This document shows, piece by piece, positions 14,688 to 21,345 of a stretch of 39,046 nucleotides of DNA (position 1 is its first letter; each line of letters opens with the position of its first letter). Origin of the DNA: an uncultured bacterium (GTDB lineage: Bacteria > Verrucomicrobiota > Kiritimatiellia > RFP12 > UBA1067). Position numbers and translations under genes: made by a program. The stretch spans positions 1-39,046 of the forward strand of contig CACWJS010000023.1 of NCBI GenBank assembly GCA_902761275.1. The letters run 5' to 3'. The notes under the pieces are model-generated. The model had not been told where the DNA came from. It was given only the letters and a program-made list of their open reading frames with translations, and did no database searches.

Positions 14688-15923
14688 TTAGAAGCGGTAG
14701 GTAAGAGTGCAGCCGGCCGCGTGGGAGAGGCCGTGGCGGCACTCCATGCGGTAGTTGCGCCCAAGACCATCCTTCATATGCATGCTCTTCGCCTCCATAA
14801 TGACGAGCCCGTAAGTAACGTCTATCTGGAGGTTCTGGGTAATGCGCCACGAAACGCCGCCGCTCACGATCTGGCGGTCACCGGGGGGAAGCATCGTCGA
14901 CTGCTGCTCGTACGAACAGACGTTCGTGTCGTAGACATAGGAGACGACGGCCGTCCAGTCCTTCGCGAAGTCCCACGACGGGGCGATGCCGACGCGCCAG
15001 CTATCGTGCCAGTTCAGCTTGATTTTCTTGTCGCCCTGCGCGGCGGGCAACCTGAAGAGGAGCGTGTCGAGCTCGGACCAGTCGGTCCACGAAACCATCG
15101 CACCGAGGTGCCAGTCGGACGTGATGTCCCAGTTGACGCCCGCGGCGATCGACTGAGGGATGTCGAGGTTCGCCGACGCCGCGCCGCGAGAGTCGGTGCC
15201 GGGCATGCGAAGGTTCGAGTGCCCCTTCACGCGCGTATCGATCTTGGACTTGTAGACCGCACCGACGGAGAGGTTTTCGAGAATCTTGTAGCGAGTACCG
15301 ATCTGCCAGCCGCACGAGGAAAGGCCGTTGTTGCCGTGCAGGTGGTTGCGAATCGACGCATACTGCGGATTGACGTCTGCGAGGTACGCCATCGGATAGG
15401 AATACTGCTCGAAGTCGAAGTAGAGAAGACGAGCACCAGCACCAATCGACCAATCGTCGGTGATGCGATAGGAGACGTTCGGGTTGATGACGAAGCCCTC
15501 GATCGTCGTCTGCTTCGAGCTCCAGGTCATGAGGCTGTCATGGGAGTAGCGCGTGCCGAGGCCGTATTCGGGCGTAACGCCGAGACCAAACGTGAAGCCC
15601 CAGAGCGCAGGAGCGACTACCTGGAAGTGAGGAAGGACGAAAAAGCCAGGATCCATAGGCGAGCACTTGTATTGCTTGCCGTCACGGGAAATGCTAATGC
15701 GCCCACGCGGGTGCTCCGTAACAAAGCCAACCTGGACTGTGATGTTTGTAATGTCGTCGAGTGTTGCCGGGTTGATCGAGTTCGCAGAGCCGTCAAGACC
15801 CTTGCCGAGCAATGCCCCGCCGTAAGATGTGCCGATGGCCGTTGGCTCATAGAGAGCGAAACCAGACGCAAACGCAGCCGATGCCGCGAGAACAGCCGTA
15901 GTCAGTGCCAGAAGCTTCTTCAT
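14688..15923 (-). CDS. FadL/OmpP1-type outer-membrane transport protein
   Basis: 411 aa beta-barrel of the OMPP1/FadL/TodX family, which lets hydrophobic compounds such as long-chain fatty acids cross the outer membrane. A signal peptide (1-20) is followed by GFALYEPTAIGTSYGGA, the family's N-terminal hatch signature, and SANSINPATLDDI with the conserved NPA. Alternating amphipathic strands follow, ending in LTYRF with the terminal phenylalanine needed for barrel assembly. AAGGAG lies about 10 nt before the ATG, and a textbook promoter lies further upstream (15983-16011). It is a single-gene unit with its own terminator. The substrate is not readable. Confidence 0.9.
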   Translation of the reverse strand: MKKLLALTTAVLAASAAFASGFALYEPTAIGTSYGGALLGKGLDGSANSINPATLDDITNITVQVGFVTEHPRGRISISRDGKQYKCSPMDPGFFVLPHFQVVAPALWGFTFGLGVTPEYGLGTRYSHDSLMTWSSKQTTIEGFVINPNVSYRITDDWSIGAGARLLYFDFEQYSYPMAYLADVNPQYASIRNHLHGNNGLSSCGWQIGTRYKILENLSVGAVYKSKIDTRVKGHSNLRMPGTDSRGAASANLDIPQSIAAGVNWDITSDWHLGAMVSWTDWSELDTLLFRLPAAQGDKKIKLNWHDSWRVGIAPSWDFAKDWTAVVSYVYDTNVCSYEQQSTMLPPGDRQIVSGGVSWRITQNLQIDVTYGLVIMEAKSMHMKDGLGRNYRMECRHGLSHAAGCTLTYRF

Positions 15924-15982
15924 TTTATGTTTACTCCTTGTTGATAATGTGTTTATTACCTGTTTAGGTGTAACAGTGTGAC

Positions 15983-16011
15983 ATTATATGCTTTTCTGTC
16001 GCAAACGTCAA
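15983..16011 (-). promoter_or_regulatory. Strong sigma-70 type promoter of the FadL-like gene
   Basis: TTGACG (16006-16011), 17-bp spacer, TATAAT (15983-15988) on the minus strand, leaving a leader of about 50 nt. One of the few promoters here with a clear -35. Confidence 0.8.
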
Positions 16012-16074
16012 TGGGGTAAATTAAGATTTTTTCAAATAGGTAGTTTTTACCAAGATTAGTCAATTTGTGTGCCA

Positions 16075-16267
16075 TTTTAACGCAGAGGCGCAGAGGCGCA
16101 AAGTGCGCAGAGATATCCGTTTTTCGATAGAAATGATGAACTATATAAACCAATTTACAATTATGAACTTTCACTATTTACTGAGAGCAAAAATTGGTGT
16201 CAACAAGGCAATAGCTCTGCAAAAGCTACGAAAAAACTCCGCGTACTCTGCGCCTCTGCGTTAAAAC
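16075..16267. repeat. Inverted-repeat element with AACGCAGAGGCGCAGAG arms
   Basis: Arms at 16075-16095 and 16246-16266 are perfect 21-bp inverted repeats, with further related sequence inward on the left (GCGCAAAGTGCGCAGAGAT). They enclose about 150 bp of AT-rich DNA without a gene. A second copy lies at 38927-39015. The gene-free stretch 15924-16321 otherwise holds only the porin promoter and the TetR terminator. Confidence 0.75.
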
Positions 16268-16287
16268 TCGAAATACCGTTTTAGATG

Positions 16288-16329
16288 AAAAAATAGCACC
16301 GTATCTATGGCAACAACAAGTTTATACGG
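16288..16329 (-). terminator. Possible terminator of the tetR gene
   Basis: On the minus strand CCGTAT and ATACGG form a 6-bp stem around a 19-nt loop, followed by TGCTATTTTTT. The stem overlaps the stop codon; the large loop lowers confidence. Confidence 0.4.
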
Positions 16330-16915
16330 AGATTGAGCGGATCATGTCGGAGACACGCACCTTGACATTCGCGGAATTCGACTCGGTGCCGAGGACAATC
16401 CTAAGAACGCAGGACTCGAGAATTGCGTAAAGTCCCTCGGCCGTGCGCTCCGGATCAACTTCGGGAAGGAACTCGCCCTTCATCACGCCCTCGGTGACAA
16501 GTTTTGCAAACACGGCCTTGATTCCACCCGTAAAACGCGTAATGCGCGCGCCCATGTCTTCACCAGCTCGAACCATCGACAGTACGAAGTCAAAGATCGC
16601 CGACATGAACTCCTTCTTCTCAAAGAGAACGTCAGCCACGTGGAAGCAGACCATCGCGAGACGATCCGCCGCCTTGCCGCGTTTCGCAATCTCCGCCTTG
16701 CAGTCCTTCATAATCTGCCGCGTCGCCGCAAGGATCGCCGCGTCGAGGACTTCGCGCTTCGAGCGGAAGTAGCGGTAGAGGACCGTGCGAGCGACGCCGG
16801 CCGACGACGCTATCATGATGAGCGTCACGTTGTCGTAGCCGACCTGCGAGAAGAGCTTCATCGCCCGTGAGGCGATCTCAAGTCGACGCGATTCGTGGTC
16901 TATTCTTGCGGACAT
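16322..16915 (-). CDS. TetR family transcription regulator
   Basis: 197 aa. The N-terminal helix-turn-helix covers residues 10-58 (RRLEIASRAMKLFSQVGYDN ... SAGVARTVLYRYFRSKREVL), typical of TetR repressors, followed by an all-helical ligand and dimerisation domain. The start ATG (16915) lies 38 bp inside the end of the radical SAM gene, in another frame. An extended -10 at 16960-16965 gives it its own promoter within that gene. The likely targets are itself or the radical SAM gene; no operator was recognised. Confidence 0.88.
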   Translation of the reverse strand: MSARIDHESRRLEIASRAMKLFSQVGYDNVTLIMIASSAGVARTVLYRYFRSKREVLDAAILAATRQIMKDCKAEIAKRGKAADRLAMVCFHVADVLFEKKEFMSAIFDFVLSMVRAGEDMGARITRFTGGIKAVFAKLVTEGVMKGEFLPEVDPERTAEGLYAILESCVLRIVLGTESNSANVKVRVSDMIRSISV

Positions 16916-18404
16916 ACTCTAGTTCGTTTTTCGCGAAGTTGGACTTCAGCGGTTTCACGATTATACCAAATTTCTCCGGCTCGCGGGCGATTGGCGAGTG
17001 GACGGTGAGCGCAAAGCGGTGCCAGAAGCACGACTGTATGAGACCCTTCTTCGCGAGCGACTTGACGTACCGCTCGGCACCCTTCTGCTCCTCTTTCGTT
17101 TCCGTCGGGAAGTCGTACATAAGATAGGCGTGGACGAATATCTTCGCCGCCCTGAAGCCCCTTAGCACCTTCTCCGCAGACGCGCATGTGATGCCCTTGT
17201 TCATCAACTTGAGAAGACGGTCGTTCGCGCACTCGAGCCCGCCAGTAACCGCGATGCACCCCGCCCGCGCCATCTTCTTCGCGAGCGCAGGCGTAAAGGC
17301 GTTGTCGAAGCGGATGTTGCCCCACCACTCGACTTCAAGCTTTCTTCGCAGGATCTCGTCGCAAACCGCCGAGACGAGGGCGGGCGGCATCGCCTCGTCT
17401 ACGAAGTGGACGCCTGAAAGGGAGTTGAAAGGTTGAAAAGTTGAAAGGTTGAAAGGTTGACGAGTTGAAAGGTTGGGTGGGCGATTGCCGAAGAACTCCT
17501 CTATCGCGTCGACGATCTCCGCCGCCTTGGGCATCTGGAAGCACCCGATGTAGGGAAGCTTCACGTCGCAGAACGCACACTTCCGCCAATAGCAGCCGCG
17601 GGCCATCACGAGCTTCACCCACTTGCCGCAGTTCCACAGGTTCGTGACGAAATTGTCGGTCTCGGCGACGTCGAAATACTCGCCCCAGTCTATGCCCTCG
17701 TAGTCGGGCTTCACGAACGGCGGCACATCCGCCGCGCTCGCCCCGCGGTCGCCGAGCATCTTCGCAAACGGCGCATATCCCTCGTCAAGCTGGAATTCGT
17801 CGAAGTACTTGTACGGCCGCCTGTCCGTCATCTCACGAAGCTCCGTCGAGACATAGCCGCCGCCGAGGACAAGCCGAACGCCCGGATAGCGCCGCTTTAT
17901 GTAGCGCGCGATCTTGAACGCCGCGACGAGAGTCCCCGGGAACGGACAGGTTATGCCGACGATCGCTGGTTTCGTCTCTTCCATCGCCGCCTTGAGGTGG
18001 CGCTCGAGGGGCTTGTCGATCACTCCGCGCCGGCGTATCCTGCGCTCGAGTTCTCCGAAGTCGGTGACAGCGCGGCACAGGTGCTCGGCGTAGCGCGAGA
18101 AACCGAAGTCGGGATCAACGTTGTCGCGTATCCAGATGGCAAGCTCGTCAATCGCCTCGCTCGCCTCGCGCTTCGCCTCGACAGGCGCAGGCCCACCGAG
18201 GAACTCGAGAAGCTCGCCCGTCGTCTCGTCGCCGTATTCGAGAAGGACGTCGCGGGCGACTTTTATCGAGAGGTCGCGCTGGGCGACGTCAAGCCCGCGC
18301 GACTTCAAGTACCCCGTCAGGTGCATCGTCGCCGGATAGGGCGTATTCGGCTGCAGCAGCGGCGGGGTCAGAAGGAGAAGTCTCTTCATAGACCGTTCGT
18401 CCAT
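16878..18404 (-). CDS. B12-binding-domain radical SAM protein with in-frame repeat insertion
   Basis: 508 aa. Residues 6-235 are a cobalamin-binding-like Rossmann region (TPPLLQPNTPYPA, PAIVGITCPFPGTL, VRLVLGGGYVSTEL). Residues 262-490 are a radical SAM barrel with cysteines 271, 276 and 279 in RGCYWRKCAFCD, a CX4CX2C spacing instead of the classic CX3CX2C, seen in some members of this family. Residues 309-330 (PNLSTRQPFNLSTFQPFN) are encoded by a simple repeat. The start was set at MDERSMKR (18404): the -10 is only 6 nt upstream, and a longer frame would begin before transcription. The substrate is unknown. Confidence 0.87.
   Translation of the reverse strand: MDERSMKRLLLLTPPLLQPNTPYPATMHLTGYLKSRGLDVAQRDLSIKVARDVLLEYGDETTGELLEFLGGPAPVEAKREASEAIDELAIWIRDNVDPDFGFSRYAEHLCRAVTDFGELERRIRRRGVIDKPLERHLKAAMEETKPAIVGITCPFPGTLVAAFKIARYIKRRYPGVRLVLGGGYVSTELREMTDRRPYKYFDEFQLDEGYAPFAKMLGDRGASAADVPPFVKPDYEGIDWGEYFDVAETDNFVTNLWNCGKWVKLVMARGCYWRKCAFCDVKLPYIGCFQMPKAAEIVDAIEEFFGNRPPNLSTRQPFNLSTFQPFNSLSGVHFVDEAMPPALVSAVCDEILRRKLEVEWWGNIRFDNAFTPALAKKMARAGCIAVTGGLECANDRLLKLMNKGITCASAEKVLRGFRAAKIFVHAYLMYDFPTETKEEQKGAERYVKSLAKKGLIQSCFWHRFALTVHSPIAREPEKFGIIVKPLKSNFAKNELEYVRKNRPRIAST
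16960..16965 (-). promoter_or_regulatory. Extended -10 of tetR inside the radical SAM gene
   Basis: TGGTATAAT on the minus strand, 44 nt before the tetR ATG. Confidence 0.45.
17415..17480. repeat. GTTGAAAGGTTGAAA simple repeat in the radical SAM gene
   Basis: Six or so copies of GTTGAAAG(G/A), read on the coding strand as TTTCAACC words and translated as NLSTRQPFNLSTFQPFN. Length keeps the frame open. Confidence 0.75.
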
Positions 18405-18410
18405 GGGAAT

Positions 18411-18416
18411 ATTATA
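18411..18416 (-). promoter_or_regulatory. Extended -10 of the radical SAM gene, leaderless
   Basis: TGCTATAAT followed by ATTCCC and ATG (18404) on the minus strand. The hexamer overlaps the stop codon of the small upstream frame. Confidence 0.6.
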
Positions 18417-18561
18417 GCATTTCAAGTGGATGCCGCACCGAGCGAACGCACCACAAATGGGCAGGCGTTATCTTTCCTATCGACGACACGACCACCCTCG
18501 CCCCCGCAAAAGCGGATGCGTGAGCAAAAAGCGCAACAAGATCTGCCGCCGCAAATTCCAT
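18412..18561 (-). CDS. Possible 49-residue small protein
   Basis: An ATG at 18561 opens a 49-codon frame (MEFAAADLVALFAHASAFAG...) ending in TAA at 18412, between the kinase and the radical SAM gene. A TGGTAAAAT element lies 8 nt before the ATG (hexamer 18570-18575), matching the leaderless style of neighbouring genes. The first half is hydrophobic enough for a membrane helix. No family is recognised and the short length allows a chance frame. It fills most of the otherwise empty 18405-18616. Confidence 0.3.
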   Translation of the reverse strand: MEFAAADLVALFAHASAFAGARVVVSSIGKITPAHLWCVRSVRHPLEML

Positions 18562-18616
18562 CTGCGGGTATTTTACCATAATTCAGCGTAGCAACATGCT
18601 AACCGCTTACGGCATT

Positions 18617-20560
18617 TCAACGCTCCCGCCGACCATTAAACACTTCCATCTCGCTGTGGCCGTCAGTCAACTTCCTTCCAACCACCAAATGCCAAGGGAT
18701 TGTGTCAGCCCCACCTTTGCAAAGACCCACGATGCCAGATGCGCGAGGCATTGCAAGTCCCGCAACAACGGCCCTCTTGCCGACAAGTTCTCCGTTTCTC
18801 GTCCAACCGCCAAACCGCTCCAAGCGGCAATCCGCCTTCATGCGCCTGAACCGCGCACAGGCGACAGCACCAGCAGGGCCAACGCAGTCATCGACGCTCC
18901 GCCCCGTTGCCTCGCACAGCCTTGCAGTTTCCCCTTCGGCAAGCACGATGTGCAGCTCTTCTTCCGTCGCCAATCGCACCTCATAACCGTCTGGCAGCGA
19001 AGCGCGGACACGTTCCGTCATCGCCCGGCAAAATGCCGCCGCCGATTCCCTATCTGCCACTACACAAAGCGGACATTCATCCGAAAGCGTCGACTCTAAA
19101 GAATCCAGCCCCTCATAGCCGCCTTTCAACGCCCGCCACGCCGCGACCGTAACCGGCAAGCGGCTCATCCAGAACGCAGAACCCGCCATTTTGAACGGCA
19201 GAAGCCGCGCCACACTTCCGTCTCCAAACTCAAACTGCACTTCCTGCGGTTCGCCCGATCCATCGCGCCATTTGTATTCCTTTGCAGGGCTTTCCAGCCG
19301 CTTCGGAGTCTCAATGGTTTTTGCGGTCTCCTTGTTTTCGTTGTCCGACTTGTCCTTGGGCTGTTCCGTCGTTCCGGCATCCTGTGTCGGCTTGTCGTGA
19401 TCTTCCAACTGCTGTTCGATACGCTTTTCCTCGACATGGTGCGACACCATCTCCTTCGCGCGTTTCGCCTCGTCCTCTGCCGCCTTTAGCTTGGCAAGCA
19501 TCTCCTCTTCTGCTCTCCGGGTCTCCTGCCGCAAACGTTCGGTCTCCTGATCCCGACGTACCAATTCTGCCTCATGCGTCCGCCACGCCACCACCCCGGC
19601 GCACAGTCCGCCAATGGCAACAAGTGCCGTGCATACGCACGCAGCGACGAACCATGCCCATCTGCGCCTCCGCGTCCGAGACTTCACGGCACCCTGCGTT
19701 CGCTTTGCGCTTGGCAGAAGCCCAATGACAGCCTGCGCCAATATCTGCGGACGCTCCGCCGGTTCAACCGCAAGCATCGCAGGCAGTATCTCCGTCCAAC
19801 GGCACTTCCACCTGCCACCTGCCAGCAACGCCCGCACATCCACGCCAGGCTCGTACCAGACCCCCGTCAGCATCTTGAACATCGCAACACCCAGCGCATA
19901 CGTGTCAGCCGCAGCCGTCGGCTCCTCGCCATCCTCGACCTCCGGCGCCGTGTAATGGTTCGTGCCAAGAACCATCCGGCTGCCGGGCGTGTCGAATGCA
20001 CTCGTTGGACATGCGCCCGCCGACGCCTTCAACAACCCATCGCCGAAGATGTGCGCAATCCCGAAATCGGAGAGCGTGACATGCTTGTCGGCGTTCAGCA
20101 GTATGTTGTTCAGCTTCACGTCACGGTGAACCACGCCCTGCGAATGGATGTAGTCGAGCGCGTTGCACAGGTCGCGGAACCAGATGAACATGTGATCCTC
20201 GCTTACGCTCGTCCTGTCCACGTCATCAAGGGTATACGGGTTGCCATCCTTGTAGAGAACGAGATCCATAGCGTAGTAGACAACACCCGTTGCACCGTCT
20301 ATCGAAAGGTCGAACACGCGCACGAGGTTCGGATGCTTAAGCCGCGCCAAAACCTGACCTTCTTCCATGAACTTCGCACGGAGCATCGGCCACGACTTCC
20401 CGCCCCTGTAGGCGAAAGCCTTCAGCGCGTAGTGCACGCCAAGGCTCTCGTGCTCCACCTCGTAAACCTCGCCCATGCCGCCGCACCCGATGCAGCGCAC
20501 GATGCGGTATGGTCCAAGTGCCTGACCCGCCTTGTATAACGGCTCTGTCTTTTCGGTCAT
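18617..20560 (-). CDS. Hanks-type Ser/Thr protein kinase, transmembrane, with C-terminal SUMF1/FGE-like domain
   Basis: 647 aa. The kinase domain (17-285) has the Gly loop IGCGGMGEVY, Lys47, catalytic HRDVKLNN (Asp147), DFG 165-167 and APE 205-207, so it should be active. A basic patch and one transmembrane helix (301-326) are followed by a coiled coil (328-388) and a Pro/Lys/Glu linker. The last 170 residues resemble a shrunken formylglycine-enzyme-like (SUMF1) fold: FWMSRLPVTVAAWRAL, a CRAMTERVRASLPDGYEVRLATEEEL block, then little of the usual core. The start at MTEKTEPLYK (20560) has GGAG 7 nt upstream; the frame extends 113 codons further but reads through the divergent promoter. The nearby FGE protein is a candidate partner or substrate. 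Confidence 0.88.
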   Translation of the reverse strand: MTEKTEPLYKAGQALGPYRIVRCIGCGGMGEVYEVEHESLGVHYALKAFAYRGGKSWPMLRAKFMEEGQVLARLKHPNLVRVFDLSIDGATGVVYYAMDLVLYKDGNPYTLDDVDRTSVSEDHMFIWFRDLCNALDYIHSQGVVHRDVKLNNILLNADKHVTLSDFGIAHIFGDGLLKASAGACPTSAFDTPGSRMVLGTNHYTAPEVEDGEEPTAAADTYALGVAMFKMLTGVWYEPGVDVRALLAGGRWKCRWTEILPAMLAVEPAERPQILAQAVIGLLPSAKRTQGAVKSRTRRRRWAWFVAACVCTALVAIGGLCAGVVAWRTHEAELVRRDQETERLRQETRRAEEEMLAKLKAAEDEAKRAKEMVSHHVEEKRIEQQLEDHDKPTQDAGTTEQPKDKSDNENKETAKTIETPKRLESPAKEYKWRDGSGEPQEVQFEFGDGSVARLLPFKMAGSAFWMSRLPVTVAAWRALKGGYEGLDSLESTLSDECPLCVVADRESAAAFCRAMTERVRASLPDGYEVRLATEEELHIVLAEGETARLCEATGRSVDDCVGPAGAVACARFRRMKADCRLERFGGWTRNGELVGKRAVVAGLAMPRASGIVGLCKGGADTIPWHLVVGRKLTDGHSEMEVFNGRRER

Positions 20561-20572
20561 CTCAGTGCTCCA

Positions 20573-20601
20573 TTGACATTGTGTGCAGAATAGTGTACAA
20601 T
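20573..20601 (+). promoter_or_regulatory. Strong promoter of the toxin-antitoxin pair
   Basis: TTGACA (20573-20578), 17-bp spacer, TACAAT (20596-20601). It overlaps the 5' region of the divergent kinase gene, so antitoxin binding here could affect both. The GTGTNCANNNTANTGTACA-like half-symmetry around 20579-20600 may be the operator. Confidence 0.75.
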
Positions 20602-20632
20602 GCTCGCATATTCCATTTGAGGACAAAAGGCC

Positions 20633-20983
20633 ATGACACGAACAGCAACACACCCGATACGACGCCCGCGCCTTGACGAGGATGTCGTGCCTTTTACCGA
20701 ATGTCGGCGGACGCTCAGCGACTGCCTTGAGCGCACGGCTCGCACACATCGTCCCATCGTCATCACGCATAACGGACGCGCCGCAAGCGTCATGATCGGC
20801 ATTAGCGACTTTGAGAACACATGGGACGAGATCGAAATGTGGCGCGAAAAGGCGGAGCTGGCGAAAGCCATTGCCATATCCCGCAAACAATTTGAACAAG
20901 GCGAATGTCTCTCCGATGAAGAATCCTTCAACGAAATCGAGAAAATGCTCGATGAAATGGAATCGAAAAGGAATTCCCGGTGA
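20633..20983 (+). CDS. Phd/YefM-type antitoxin
   Basis: 116 aa. The N-terminal half has the Phd/YefM pattern: DEDVVPFTECRRTLSDCLER, then RPIVITHNGRAASVMIGISDFE, the DNA-binding and dimerisation fold. The C-terminal half is acidic and helical (KQFEQGECLSDEESFNEIEK), the part that usually wraps and neutralises the toxin. GAGGACAAAAGG precedes the ATG. Its stop overlaps the toxin start (GTGA), normal for these modules, and it should repress the promoter at 20573-20601. Confidence 0.88.
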   Translation: MTRTATHPIRRPRLDEDVVPFTECRRTLSDCLERTARTHRPIVITHNGRAASVMIGISDFENTWDEIEMWREKAELAKAIAISRKQFEQGECLSDEESFNEIEKMLDEMESKRNSR

Positions 20984-21303
20984 GAGTCAAATGGTCCAAG
21001 CACGCCCATAGCCAGCGCATGGCCATTGTTCGGCTCATTTTTCGAGAGAAGACACGGGAAATAGCCAGTCGCTGGAACAGGGACTTCGGAGAAACGGCAC
21101 GTCTGCTTCCTCCGTTTCCGGAACTCGGCGACAGGATTCCTGAAGAATGTTTCTGGACGCTTCCGCCAGATTTTGAACGCCTCCGGCAAACTCAATGCGG
21201 CCCATATCGGATTGTCTATGAACATGTTGCAGACGAGATTCATATACTTGCGATAATGGACTGTGCAATGCTCATCCGTTCCCGTGACACATATTGGAAC
21301 TGA
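20980..21303 (+). CDS. RelE/ParE-type toxin
   Basis: 107 aa, GTG start overlapping the antitoxin stop by 4 bases. The C-terminal block GPYRIVYEHVADEIHILAIMDCAMLIR is the conserved beta-sheet core of RelE/ParE toxins, with Arg in the YRI motif and in the terminal strand. The N-terminal helices (SQRMAIVRLIFREKTREIASRW) also fit. Whether it cleaves ribosome-bound mRNA (RelE) or poisons gyrase (ParE) cannot be read from the sequence. It faces the FGE gene tail to tail with 42 bp between. Confidence 0.85.
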   Translation: MRVKWSKHAHSQRMAIVRLIFREKTREIASRWNRDFGETARLLPPFPELGDRIPEECFWTLPPDFERLRQTQCGPYRIVYEHVADEIHILAIMDCAMLIRSRDTYWN

Positions 21304-21345
21304 TTCTTTCATCGTCAAATAGCGCCCTGCCGCTCATCGTCGCAA

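Noticed and set aside
14721-15944. 407-codon open frame on the plus strand
   Set aside because: Antisense to the FadL-like porin, which has a clear family signature, promoter and terminator.
18540-18580. Terminator on the plus strand (CCGCA/TGCGG then TATTTT)
   Set aside because: No plus-strand gene leads into it; the T-run is better explained as the minus-strand TAAAAT element.
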